Assembly (NCBI GenBank): GCA_031296405.1
Contig: JAVKKH010000001.1
Coordinates: forward strand, 267,763-331,762
DNA length: 64,000 nucleotides
Source: Candidatus Tepidifontimicrobium thermophilum
Lineage (GTDB): Bacteria > Sysuimicrobiota > Sysuimicrobiia > Sysuimicrobiales > Sysuimicrobiaceae
Direction of reading: 5' to 3'
Shown here piece by piece: positions 39,254 to 47,563 of this stretch (positions within the stretch are counted from its first letter, which is position 1; each line of letters begins with the position of its first letter). A program made the translations under genes and the position numbers. The notes beneath the pieces are model-generated. The model was not told the origin of the DNA and did no database searches. It was given only the letters and a program-made list of their open reading frames with translations.

Positions 39254-40123
39254 GTGCGGCGGCCCGATTACCACACGCACCTGGAGAACTATGCCCTGGA
39301 CCGGGACAGCCTCCTGCGGCTGGTAGAGGCGGCCGTGGCGGCGGGCGTGGACGAGATTGCAGTGACCGAGCACGCCCACAACTTCGTCCAGTGCCGGGAC
39401 GCCTACCCTCCCGACAACGACTGGGTCCACGGCCGAGACCGGCCGGATCGCCGGAACTGGGACCTCGAGACGTACCTGCGCCTGCTGGAGGCGGCGCGGT
39501 CGGAGGGCCTGCGGGTGAAGGTGGCGATCGAGTGGGATTACTGTCCCGGCTACGAGGGGCGCCTGGAGAAGTGGATCCGGTCCTACCCGTGGGACCTGGT
39601 CCTGGGCGGGGTGCACTGGCTGCCAGGCCGGGACGGCGGGTGGTGGGGGTTCGACATCCCCGAACAGCGAGGGGAGTGGGAGCGCCGCGACGTGGATCGC
39701 GTCTACGGCGACTACTTCCGGCTGCTCTGCGAGGCCGCGTCCACGGGTCTGTTCGACGTCCTGGCCCACCCTGACGTGGTGAAGGTGTTCGGCCACCGGC
39801 CGCGGCAAGACCCCGGGGAGTGGTACGAGCAGGCCGCAGAAGCCATGGCCCGGGCGGGGGTTTGCGCGGAGGTCAACACCGCCGGCTGGCGCAAGCCCGT
39901 GGGCGAGCTGTACCCGGCCCCGGCTTTCCTGGAGGCCCTGCACCGGCACGGGGTCCCCATCGTGATCAGCTCCGACGCGCACTGGGCCGAGCACGTGGGC
40001 TTCGGGTTCCCCGAAGCGGAGCGCGCGGCCTACTCCGCGGGCTACCGGGCCCGGTGCGTGTTCGACACCCGGCACCGGCTTGAGGTCCCCCTGAACGGCC
40101 CAGGACAAGGAATTGGAACATAA
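39254..40123 (+). CDS. PHP-domain phosphoesterase, histidinol-phosphatase-like
   Basis: A 289-residue PHP-domain protein with the HxH motif DYHTHL at the N-terminus, AVTEHAHNF, EWDYCPGYEG, a GVHWLPG segment, LAHPDVVKVFGHRP and ISSDAHW. These are the trinuclear metal ligands of the family. Histidinol-phosphatase (HisK) is the usual annotation for this type, but no his genes are nearby. The start is GTG 39254. Confidence 0.82.
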   Translation: MRRPDYHTHLENYALDRDSLLRLVEAAVAAGVDEIAVTEHAHNFVQCRDAYPPDNDWVHGRDRPDRRNWDLETYLRLLEAARSEGLRVKVAIEWDYCPGYEGRLEKWIRSYPWDLVLGGVHWLPGRDGGWWGFDIPEQRGEWERRDVDRVYGDYFRLLCEAASTGLFDVLAHPDVVKVFGHRPRQDPGEWYEQAAEAMARAGVCAEVNTAGWRKPVGELYPAPAFLEALHRHGVPIVISSDAHWAEHVGFGFPEAERAAYSAGYRARCVFDTRHRLEVPLNGPGQGIGT

Positions 40124-40142
40124 GTTCGCCATTCCCGCGAAC
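40124..40142. promoter_or_regulatory. Inverted repeat upstream of the MerR-type gene
   Basis: GTTCGC-CATTCCC-GCGAAC is a perfect 6-bp inverted repeat with a 7-base spacer, placed 12 bases upstream of the -35 box. It is a candidate operator for autoregulation. No T-run follows, so it is unlikely to be a terminator for the PHP gene. Confidence 0.4.
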
Positions 40143-40154
40143 GCACGTGCACTG

Positions 40155-40181
40155 TTGACGGCCCTGGGGCCCTGGTATACT
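40155..40181 (+). promoter_or_regulatory. Promoter of the MerR-type regulator
   Basis: TTGACG (40155-40160) and an extended -10 TGGTATACT (TATACT at 40176-40181) are separated by 15 bases. Short spacing compensated by an extended -10, or by a MerR-type activator that twists the DNA, is plausible. Confidence 0.55.
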
Positions 40182-40216
40182 GGGGCCGAACCTCCTGCGG
40201 ACCTCTGGAGCTGGAG

Positions 40217-40576
40217 ATGCCCAGTCCCTCGGAGCTGTTTCCGATCGGAGTTGTGTCTGTCCTGACGGGCCTGAAGCCCCATGTGCTCCGTCGGTGGGAG
40301 GATCAGGGGCTTGTGGCGCCGGTCCGGGTGGGGAAGGCCCGGCGGCGGATGTACTCCTGGCGGGACATCGAGCAGATCCAGCTGCTGCGGCACCTGATGG
40401 AGCGCGAGAAGCTGTCCCCCCTGCAGGCCCGGGCGGCTATCCAGGAGGGGTGGCCAAGGTTCGTGGGCTGGGAGCGGAGGATCTGGGGACGTCAGGGGAA
40501 GACGCCTGGGCGCGGGGGCGCGCGCTACGTGGTGGCCGTCAGCCGGCCACGCGCCACCGACGAGCTGGAGGAGTAG
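40217..40576 (+). CDS. MerR-family transcription regulator (GlnR/HspR-like)
   Basis: A 119-residue protein with an N-terminal MerR winged helix: GVVSVLTGLKPHVLRRWEDQ, a GLVAPVRVG wing start, then RMYSWRDIEQIQLLRHL. It lacks the metal-binding or long effector domain of classical MerR proteins. Its size and the LKPHVLRRWE recognition helix are like GlnR and HspR regulators. ATG 40217 has CTGGAG just upstream. An inverted repeat before its own promoter suggests autoregulation. A strong terminator follows. Confidence 0.82.
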   Translation: MPSPSELFPIGVVSVLTGLKPHVLRRWEDQGLVAPVRVGKARRRMYSWRDIEQIQLLRHLMEREKLSPLQARAAIQEGWPRFVGWERRIWGRQGKTPGRGGARYVVAVSRPRATDELEE

Positions 40577-40578
40577 TT

Positions 40579-43500
40579 TCAGCCGCTTCCGGAACGGCTC
40601 GGCTCGGACGTTCCGGCGGCTGGGGAGCGGGTGCCCGGAAGGGCGCCCGCTCCTTGTTCTCCCAGGCCCAGGAAACGCTCGGCTTCTCTCAGGTCCATCG
40701 GGCGGGCGAGGGCGTACCCCTGGGCATAGGGGAACCCGAGTTCGACCACGCGCTCGAGGCATGCGGGATCCTCGACTCCCTTCGCCACGAGATCCAACCC
40801 CAGCTCCCCGGCTGTGCTCACCACCGCCCGGAGGAGCTCGCCGTGGGGAGGGTCGCCCCGCCAATTCGCAAACCACGCCTGTTCCAGCTTCACCGCCCGG
40901 ACCGGCAGCTCCCGCAGCACCCGAAGGGACGAACTCGCCGCGAAGTCGTCCACGTGCAGGGCGATGTCCATCTCGCCCAGCTGGCGTATCCGCTCATAAC
41001 CGTCGGAGCCCAGGAGGGTCAGCACCCGCTCTGGGACCTCTACCCGCAAGGCCTTCGGCTCCAGCCCGGAGGCCTGCAGGGCGGCGCGGAGCCGTTCCGG
41101 CAACAACGGGTCCGCTAGGTCTGCCGCGGCAAGGTTGACGCTCACCGCCGGTGCATCGTCGCCCACTCGGTCCCTCCACCGCCGGGCTGCGCGGCACGCT
41201 TCCCTCAGGACCCAGGCGTTCAGCTGCGGTACGAGCCCGCTGGCTTCCAGCCCGCTGAGGAAGTCCGCGGGCGCCAGCAGCCCGCGCTGGGGGTGCTGCC
41301 ACCGGACCAGGGCCTCCATCTCTACCACCCGGCGGTCCGCGATGCGCACCACCGGCTGGTAGTGCAGGACGAACTCTCCCCGCTCCAGGGCCCGCCGCAG
41401 GTCGGTTTCCAGCTGCGCCTGCAGGGCGGCGGCCCGGCCCAGGGCCTCGTCAAACAGCTGGTAGCGGTTGCGGCCCAGCGCTTTGGCGCGGTACATAGCG
41501 GTGTCGGACTGCTGGAGGAGGTCCTCCGCGCCCTGCGTCTGCGGGCCCGAGAGGGAGATCCCCACGCTGGCGGTGGTGTACACTGCTTGCCCCGCCAGGT
41601 GGAACGGCTCGCGAAATGCCGCTTGGACCCGCTGCGCCACCAGCAACGCGTCGTCCGGCCCGTCCACGTCCTCCAGCAGGACCGTGAATTCGTCCCCCGC
41701 CAGACGGGCGAGGGTGTCCGAGCCGCGCAGGCACGACCGCAGCCGCTCCGCCACCTGCTGGAGGAGGCGGTCGCCCGCGTCGTGGCCGAGGGTGTCGTTC
41801 ACCAGCTTGAACCGGTCCAAGTCCACGAACAGCACCGCCACTCGACGGCCCGTCCGCCTGGCCCGTTCCAGCGCGTGCCCGAGCCGGTCCAGGAAGAGCG
41901 TCCGGTTCGGCAGGCCCGTCAGGGCGTCGTGCAGGGCCAGGTGGGCGAGCCGCAGCTCGGCGCGCTTGCGGTCCGTGATGTTCACCCCGTACCCGATCAC
42001 GCGGACGACGCGACCTTCCCGGTCTACCACGGGGTGGACCCGCCGCAGGAAGTAACGTGCCTTGCCGTCACGCCCTCGGATCTCCTCCTCGAACTCCAGC
42101 GTCCTTCGCCCCGCCGTGGCCTGGAGGTAGTGGTGCCGGCGGACCTCCGCCACCGAACGGTCCTGGCCCACGCGGGCGCACAGCTCGAAGTCGTCGCGGC
42201 CCACCACCCACCGCCGCAGCTCGGGGTCACGTACCGCGGACCGGTTGACGTACAGGTACCGGAAGTCTGGATCCAGCACCGCGATGTCGGAGGGCACGTG
42301 GTCCAGCAGTTCCTCGTAGAAGGCCCGCTGCTCCTCCACCTTCTGCGTCGCCTGCGCGTGGTGCAGGACCAGGGAGGCCAGCTGGCCGAAGCGCACCACG
42401 GTCTCGATCTCCTCCGCGGTGAAGGCAGGCGCGGAGCGGTCCCGGGCCACCGAGAAAGCGCCCACGAAGTGCCCGGAGGCGAACAGGGGAACGGTGACCG
42501 CGCTGCCCAGGGAGTCGAAGCGGGGGTCCGGCAGCCTTTCGGGCCAACGGCTGTAGTCCTCTACCACCAAGGGCTGGCCCGTCTCCCACACGCGGCCCAC
42601 CATGCCTTCCCCCCGCCGTACCTGAAGACCTTCCCGTCCCGCCCAGGCCATGGCTCCGAGCCCCACCCGGCACCGCAGCACGCCGCCCTCCAGCAGGTAC
42701 AGGTTGCCGTGGCCGCTGCCCAGCAACTGGCACGCCCGCTGGACGATGGCGTGCAAGAGCTCGCCGGTGCCCAGGCCCGACAGCAGGCCGTGGGCCGTGT
42801 CGTGGAGCGCTTCGAGGAGCTCCTGGCGCCGGCGCAGGCGGGCTTCCGCGTCCCGCCGCCGTGTCAGCTCCTCGTGGGCCTCCTGGTACAGGTGCGCGTT
42901 GTGCAGGGCCAGGGCCGCCGCGTGCGCGAACCGACCTGCCGCGTCGACCTCCTCCGCGGTGAACGGCGCAGCCCCGGCATCGCGTGCCAGGAACAAGGTG
43001 CCCGCATACTCGGTGCCCCACCACAGGGGTACTGCCAGCCCCGGCCCGAGTCTGTCGAACGCAGCTCCCGAGCGCCGCTGTCGGCCGGGCCAGCTGGGGT
43101 AGTGCTCCACGACCACCGGCGCGCCCTTCTCCCACACTGCCCCCACGATTCCCTTCCCCTTCTCGCAGGTGCGCCCCTCGGTCGCTGCCTGCGCGAGGAT
43201 CCCCACTCCTACGGTGCAGCGGAGCAGGGCTCCCTCCCGCAGGTACAGGGCCGCGTGCCGGCAATCCAGGAGCTCGCACGCCTGCCGCACCACCAGGTCC
43301 AGGGTCTGCTGGAGCTCTGCTCCCCCGAGCAGGGCCACGCTGGTGGCCTGGAGCGCCTCCAGCAGCTGGTGGCGGCGGCGGAGCTCTGACTCCGCCCGGC
43401 TGCGCCTCTCCAGTTCGTCCCGCGCAGCCCGGTACAGGGAAGCGCTGTTGAGGACCAGGGAGGCCAGGTGGCCGAAGCGGGCCGCGGCGTCTAGCTCGTC

Positions 43501-44838
43501 CTCGCTGTAGGAGGGCTCTCCCCGGTTTCGCGCCACGAAGAACGCCCCCACCACCTCCTGACCCACCCGCAGGGGTACGGTCAGGGCCGGGCCCAGGTCG
43601 GACACCTGCGGGAAAGGCAGGCGGCCCGGCCAGCTCGCGTAGTCGTCGACCATCAGGGCCTGACCGGTCTCCCATACCTGCCCGACCATCCCCTCCCCGC
43701 GCCGCAGGCAGACGCCGGCTTCCTGGGCCCAGCGGGCCGCACCGACCCCCACCCGGCAGCGCATCTCGTCCCCTTCCCGCAAGTACAGGTTCCCGTGGCT
43801 GGAGCGCAGCAGGGCGGTGGCTCGGTGCACGATGGCCGCCAGGAGGCTGTCAAAGTCGGTCCCGCGGAGCAGCTCCTCCGTGGTGGCGTGCACGGTACGG
43901 AGCAGTTCGTGTTTGTGCCGCAGGTCGGCTTCTGCGTGCCGGCGGCGCGCCAGTTCCTCCTGGGTCCGCCGGTACAGGTCCGCGTTCTGCGCCACCAGGG
44001 ACGCCAGCTCTGCAAAGCGCTCGACTACGTCCACTTCCTCTCGCTTGAAGGGGCGGTCAGGTTCCGAGCGCACCACCACAATGGCGCCGGTGACTTGGCC
44101 ATGCACCCGCAGGGGCATGGCCGCGGCGGACCGGACGAAGGCGAGCCGCGGGTCTTGCAGGCGGCGCTCCCACCGGGTGTAGTCCTCCACCACCACGGGC
44201 CTTCCCGTCTGCCACACGTAGCCGGCCAGGCCCTGGCCGGGCGGGATCTCCAGAGCCTCGTCCTGCATCCACCGGGTGGCGCCGAGGGCGAAGCGGCACC
44301 GCATCCGGTCGCCCTCCACCAGGAACAGGTTCCCGTGAGGGGTCTCCAGCAGCTCGCAGGCGCGGCGCAGGAGGTTTTCCAGCAGACCCTCTGCTGGTCC
44401 TCCGCCGATCAGGCCCACGGTGGTGGTGTGCAGGGCGTCCAGCAACGCCGCCCGGCGGCGCAGCTGCTCATGAGCAGACCGGAGGGAGCGAACCAGCCGG
44501 TACAGGGCTTCCGAAGTGACCACCACCGTCACGGCAAGGCCCCCCCAGGCCACCAGGGCCTCCCGCAGGTCCGGTGCACGCAGCAGCACCGCGCTGAGGC
44601 TGGCGGCGGCTGCGGGAGGCAGCAGGAGCAAGTAGACCCGCTGCGGGAAGCGCGCGGAGGCGAGCAGGACGGGACCCGCCAGCAGCACCACCACCGAGAA
44701 GGGGACACCCAGGCGGAGCACCGCCACCGCCACGCCCGCGCACACACCCGCGTAGCCGGCCACCACCCACACCCGGACGCGTTCGTCCCGGGCCAGGGGC
44801 CGGAAGGGAAGCCGCCACCGCTGTGCTCTGTCGGCCAT
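40579..44838 (-). CDS. Membrane diguanylate cyclase with four GAF domains, PAS, GGDEF and a degenerate EAL domain
   Basis: A 1,419-residue signalling protein. An N-terminal membrane region (about residues 25-115) leads to four GAF domains (about 130-300, 310-480, 490-655, 670-835), one PAS domain (about 850-965), GGDEF (about 980-1145) and EAL (about 1155-1400). The cyclase site is LAGDEFTVLLE, an active AGDEF variant. The EAL domain keeps MEALVRW, but canonical LTES is VPER, DDFGTGYSS is DDFAASSS, and AEGVE is AKGVE. Phosphodiesterase activity is therefore probably lost. Each GAF is linked by a similar charged helix (ELxRRRxAExxLRRxxxLL). I chose ATG 44838; a TTG at 44877 would extend into the divergent promoter. 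Confidence 0.88.
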   Translation of the reverse strand: MADRAQRWRLPFRPLARDERVRVWVVAGYAGVCAGVAVAVLRLGVPFSVVVLLAGPVLLASARFPQRVYLLLLPPAAAASLSAVLLRAPDLREALVAWGGLAVTVVVTSEALYRLVRSLRSAHEQLRRRAALLDALHTTTVGLIGGGPAEGLLENLLRRACELLETPHGNLFLVEGDRMRCRFALGATRWMQDEALEIPPGQGLAGYVWQTGRPVVVEDYTRWERRLQDPRLAFVRSAAAMPLRVHGQVTGAIVVVRSEPDRPFKREEVDVVERFAELASLVAQNADLYRRTQEELARRRHAEADLRHKHELLRTVHATTEELLRGTDFDSLLAAIVHRATALLRSSHGNLYLREGDEMRCRVGVGAARWAQEAGVCLRRGEGMVGQVWETGQALMVDDYASWPGRLPFPQVSDLGPALTVPLRVGQEVVGAFFVARNRGEPSYSEDELDAAARFGHLASLVLNSASLYRAARDELERRSRAESELRRRHQLLEALQATSVALLGGAELQQTLDLVVRQACELLDCRHAALYLREGALLRCTVGVGILAQAATEGRTCEKGKGIVGAVWEKGAPVVVEHYPSWPGRQRRSGAAFDRLGPGLAVPLWWGTEYAGTLFLARDAGAAPFTAEEVDAAGRFAHAAALALHNAHLYQEAHEELTRRRDAEARLRRRQELLEALHDTAHGLLSGLGTGELLHAIVQRACQLLGSGHGNLYLLEGGVLRCRVGLGAMAWAGREGLQVRRGEGMVGRVWETGQPLVVEDYSRWPERLPDPRFDSLGSAVTVPLFASGHFVGAFSVARDRSAPAFTAEEIETVVRFGQLASLVLHHAQATQKVEEQRAFYEELLDHVPSDIAVLDPDFRYLYVNRSAVRDPELRRWVVGRDDFELCARVGQDRSVAEVRRHHYLQATAGRRTLEFEEEIRGRDGKARYFLRRVHPVVDREGRVVRVIGYGVNITDRKRAELRLAHLALHDALTGLPNRTLFLDRLGHALERARRTGRRVAVLFVDLDRFKLVNDTLGHDAGDRLLQQVAERLRSCLRGSDTLARLAGDEFTVLLEDVDGPDDALLVAQRVQAAFREPFHLAGQAVYTTASVGISLSGPQTQGAEDLLQQSDTAMYRAKALGRNRYQLFDEALGRAAALQAQLETDLRRALERGEFVLHYQPVVRIADRRVVEMEALVRWQHPQRGLLAPADFLSGLEASGLVPQLNAWVLREACRAARRWRDRVGDDAPAVSVNLAAADLADPLLPERLRAALQASGLEPKALRVEVPERVLTLLGSDGYERIRQLGEMDIALHVDDFAASSSLRVLRELPVRAVKLEQAWFANWRGDPPHGELLRAVVSTAGELGLDLVAKGVEDPACLERVVELGFPYAQGYALARPMDLREAERFLGLGEQGAGALPGTRSPAAGTSEPSRSGSG
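40624..40660 (+). terminator. Rho-independent terminator after the MerR-type gene
   Basis: A 13-bp stem (40624-40636 with 40641-40653, one T-G pair) closes on a GGAA tetraloop and is followed by TTGTTCT. It ends the plus-strand transcript 48 bases after the gene. The same DNA encodes the C-terminal tail of the antisense signalling gene at 40579-44838. Confidence 0.75.
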
Positions 44839-44872
44839 CCGTGGGGGCGTCCAGCAATCCGCGTGCCACGGG

Positions 44873-44878
44873 TACAAT
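44873..44878 (+). promoter_or_regulatory. -10 box of the cysteine desulfurase gene, possibly leaderless
   Basis: TACAAT (44873-44878) ends six bases before the GTG start at 44885, so transcription would begin at or next to the start codon. The -35 region is weak (TCCAGC). CCGTGG (44839-44844) and CCACGG (44866-44871) form an inverted repeat just upstream. Confidence 0.4.
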
Positions 44879-44884
44879 GGACTC

Positions 44885-46060
44885 GTGCGTGTCTACCTGG
44901 ATTACGCGGCCACCACCCCCACGGACCCGCGTGTGGTGGAAGCCATGCGCCCTTACTTCACGGAGCGGTTCGGCAACGCCAGTAGCGTACACACGTTCGG
45001 ACAGGAGGCGCGGGCCGCGGTGGACCGGGCCCGGCGCACCCTGGCCGAGGCGCTGGGTTGCGAGCCGTCCGAGGTGGCCTTCACCAGCGGGGCCACGGAG
45101 GCGGACAACTGGGCCCTGGTCGGGGTCGCTCTAGCCCACGAGTCTCGGGGCCGGCACTTGGTGGTGTCCTCTGTGGAGCACCGGGCAGTGCTGGAGCCCG
45201 CCCGGTGGCTGGCCCAGCGGGGGTGGGAAGTCACCTTCCTGCCCGTGGACGGCTACGGCCGCGTGGACCCCGACGACGTGCGGCGGGCGCTGCGGGACGA
45301 CACCGTGCTGGTCTCCGTGATGCACGCCAACAACGAGGTGGGCACGGTGCAACCCGTGGCGGAGGTCGCCCGCATCGCCCGCGAGAGGGGAGTGCTGGTT
45401 CACACCGACGCCACGCAGACCTTCGGGGCGCTGCCCGTCCGGGTGGACGAGCTGGGCGTGGACCTCCTGTCCGCCTCCGCCCACAAGCGGTACGGCCCGA
45501 AGGGCGTGGGGCTCCTGTACGTGCGGCGGGGTACGCGCATCGAGCCGCTGCTGAGGGGCGGAGCCCACGAACGCGGGCGTCGGGCCGGAACGGAGAACGT
45601 GCCGGGGATCGTGGGATTCGCGAAGGCGGTGGAGCTGGCCCTGGCCCAACGCGAGGCGGAACAGGCGCGGCTTTCGGCCCTGAGGGACCGTCTGGTGCGC
45701 GGGTTGCTGGCCGTGGAGGGAGCCTTCCTGAACGGGCACCCCACGGAGCGGCTGCCCAACAACGCCCACTTCTGTTTCGAGGGCGTGGAAAGCGAGTCTC
45801 TACTCTTGGCCCTGGACCTCCGGGGCCTGGCGGCCAGTAGCGGGTCCGCGTGCACCGCAGGGAGCCTGGAACCCTCCCACGTCCTACGTGCCATGGGACT
45901 GCCACCGGAACGGGCCGTGGGCGCCCTGCGGCTCACCCTAGGCCGCTGGACGACGGAGGCGGAGGTGGACGCCGCGGTGGAGTGGGTGCGCGAGGCGGTG
46001 GCGGAGTTACGGCGGGCCTCACCCCTGTGGCGGCGCACCCGCAGCGCCAGCCGCGGTTGA
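44885..46060 (+). CDS. Cysteine desulfurase (NifS/IscS family)
   Basis: A 391-residue PLP enzyme that releases sulfur from cysteine as an enzyme persulfide. YLDYAATTPTDPRV opens the chain. The PLP lysine is K201 in SASAHKRYGPKG, and the catalytic cysteine is C323 in SSGSACTAGSLEPSHVL, the long-loop group I pattern. It probably serves Fe-S assembly for the many clusters encoded here, and could also deliver selenium. No iscU or sufU is adjacent. The nuo operon begins about 110 bases downstream. Confidence 0.93.
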   Translation: MRVYLDYAATTPTDPRVVEAMRPYFTERFGNASSVHTFGQEARAAVDRARRTLAEALGCEPSEVAFTSGATEADNWALVGVALAHESRGRHLVVSSVEHRAVLEPARWLAQRGWEVTFLPVDGYGRVDPDDVRRALRDDTVLVSVMHANNEVGTVQPVAEVARIARERGVLVHTDATQTFGALPVRVDELGVDLLSASAHKRYGPKGVGLLYVRRGTRIEPLLRGGAHERGRRAGTENVPGIVGFAKAVELALAQREAEQARLSALRDRLVRGLLAVEGAFLNGHPTERLPNNAHFCFEGVESESLLLALDLRGLAASSGSACTAGSLEPSHVLRAMGLPPERAVGALRLTLGRWTTEAEVDAAVEWVREAVAELRRASPLWRRTRSASRG

Positions 46061-46169
46061 AGCGGCGGCCAGCCTCTGCGATCATGGACACGTGGCCGGG
46101 CTCGCGGCGGGCCCGGAAGTCCGCCCGGAGCTCGGTCTTCGTGTGGCCCGGCGACGGGCCGGAGGGAGC

Positions 46170-46526
46170 ATGACCCAGTACGTGCCGATCCTGGTGCACT
46201 TCGCCACTTCGCTGGCGCTCGTCCTGGGACTGTTGGGCCTGCACGTGCTGCTGGGCGGGCGGAGGCCCAACCCCGATAAGCTGATGCCCTACGAATCGGG
46301 GGTCTGGCCCGTCGGCTCCGCCCGGGAGCGGGTCCCGGTCCGGTACTACCTGGTGGCGATGCTGTTCATCCTGTTCGACGTGGAGGCGGTGTTCCTGTAC
46401 CCGTGGGCGGTGCTGTTCCGCCAGCTGGGCTGGCTCGGCCTGTGGGAGATCCTGGTGTTTGTGGGCGTGCTGCTGCTGGGCTACGTGTACGCTTGGCGCA
46501 GGGGGGCGTTCCAATGGCAGCCGTGA
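46170..46526 (+). CDS. nuoA: NADH-quinone oxidoreductase subunit A
   Basis: First gene of a complete 14-gene Complex I operon. The 118-residue membrane subunit has three helices and the conserved loop [16 protein letters not shown], then [23 protein letters not shown] 46170 has GGAGGG upstream; an in-frame frame extending to 46092 has no support. The 109 bases between the desulfurase and nuoA are GC-rich with no clear promoter, so start control is unresolved. NuoA helps link the peripheral arm to the membrane arm. Confidence 0.95.
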   Translation: MTQYVPILVHFATSLALVLGLLGLHVLLGGRRPNPDKLMPYESGVWPVGSARERVPVRYYLVAMLFILFDVEAVFLYPWAVLFRQLGWLGLWEILVFVGVLLLGYVYAWRRGAFQWQP

Positions 46527-47026
46527 CGCGGGAGGACCGCGGGAAGGACGGTCTGGCCGGGCTGGAGCGGAACGTGCTGACCACCACGGTGGATCGGATG
46601 CTGGCTTGGGCCCGCAGCTCCTCCGTGTGGCCGGTCCAGTTCGGGCTGGCGTGCTGTGCCATCGAGATGATCGCCACCACCACCTCCAAGTTCGACATCG
46701 CCCGGTTCGGGATGGAGGCGTTCCGCGCCTCCCCCCGCCAGTCGGACCTGATGATCGTGGCGGGGCGGGTCAGCCAGAAGATGGCGCCCGTGCTGCGGCA
46801 CATCTACGACCAGATGCTGGAGCCCAAGTGGGTCCTGTCCATGGGCGACTGCGCCTCCTGCGGAGGGGTGTACAACAACTACGCCCTCGTGCAGGGGGTG
46901 GACAAGATCGTGCCCGTGGACGTGTACGTGGCGGGCTGCCCCCCGCGGCCGGAGGCGCTGCTGTACGGCCTCATGAAGTTGCAGGAGAAGATCCGCGAGC
47001 GCGCACGGCAGGGAGGGACCCGGTGA
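46514..47026 (+). CDS. nuoB: NADH-quinone oxidoreductase subunit B
   Basis: Holds the terminal [4Fe-4S] cluster N2 that passes electrons to quinone. The 170-residue protein has the adjacent Cys pair [16 protein letters not shown] and [12 protein letters not shown]. It overlaps nuoA by 13 bases. Confidence 0.96.
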   Translation: MAAVTREDRGKDGLAGLERNVLTTTVDRMLAWARSSSVWPVQFGLACCAIEMIATTTSKFDIARFGMEAFRASPRQSDLMIVAGRVSQKMAPVLRHIYDQMLEPKWVLSMGDCASCGGVYNNYALVQGVDKIVPVDVYVAGCPPRPEALLYGLMKLQEKIRERARQGGTR

Positions 47027-47562
47027 CTGCGCCCCTGACCCCGGTCCAGGAGTTCCTCGTGGAACGGCTGGGGGAGACGGTGGTGGAGGCCCACGCCTTC
47101 CGCGGGGACGCCACCCTGGTGGTGGCCCGGGAACGGGTGGTGGACGCCCTGCGGGCGGTTCGCGACGAGCCCTGGCGGTTCGAAGTCCTCGTGGACCTGA
47201 CCGCGTGGGATCGTTACCCGGCCGAGCCGCGGTTCGAGGTGGTCTACCACCTGCTGAGCCTGAAGCGGCGGGAGCGGCTGCGGATCAAGACCCGGATCCC
47301 CGGCCACGACCCCACCGTCCCCAGCGCGGTTTCGGTGTTCGCGGGGGCCAACTGGTTCGAGCGGGAGGTGTGGGACCTGTTCGGCATCCGGTTCGCGGGA
47401 CACCCCAACCTGACCCGCATCCTGATGCCCGACGACTGGGAGGGCCACCCGTTGCGCCGCGACTTCCCCCTCACGGAGGAGCCCGTGGAGTTCCACGGCC
47501 ACGTGCCAAAGGTCCCCAGCCAGATCGTGCCCCGCGTCGGGCCAGTGCGGGAAGACCCGTAG
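47023..47562 (+). CDS. nuoC: NADH-quinone oxidoreductase subunit C
   Basis: A 179-residue hydrophilic subunit of the quinone-binding module. The signature [20 protein letters not shown], followed by [19 protein letters not shown], is clear. It is separate from NuoD here, unlike the fused NuoCD of E. coli. GTG 47023 overlaps the nuoB stop. Confidence 0.95.
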   Translation: MTAPLTPVQEFLVERLGETVVEAHAFRGDATLVVARERVVDALRAVRDEPWRFEVLVDLTAWDRYPAEPRFEVVYHLLSLKRRERLRIKTRIPGHDPTVPSAVSVFAGANWFEREVWDLFGIRFAGHPNLTRILMPDDWEGHPLRRDFPLTEEPVEFHGHVPKVPSQIVPRVGPVREDP

Positions 47563-47563
47563 G

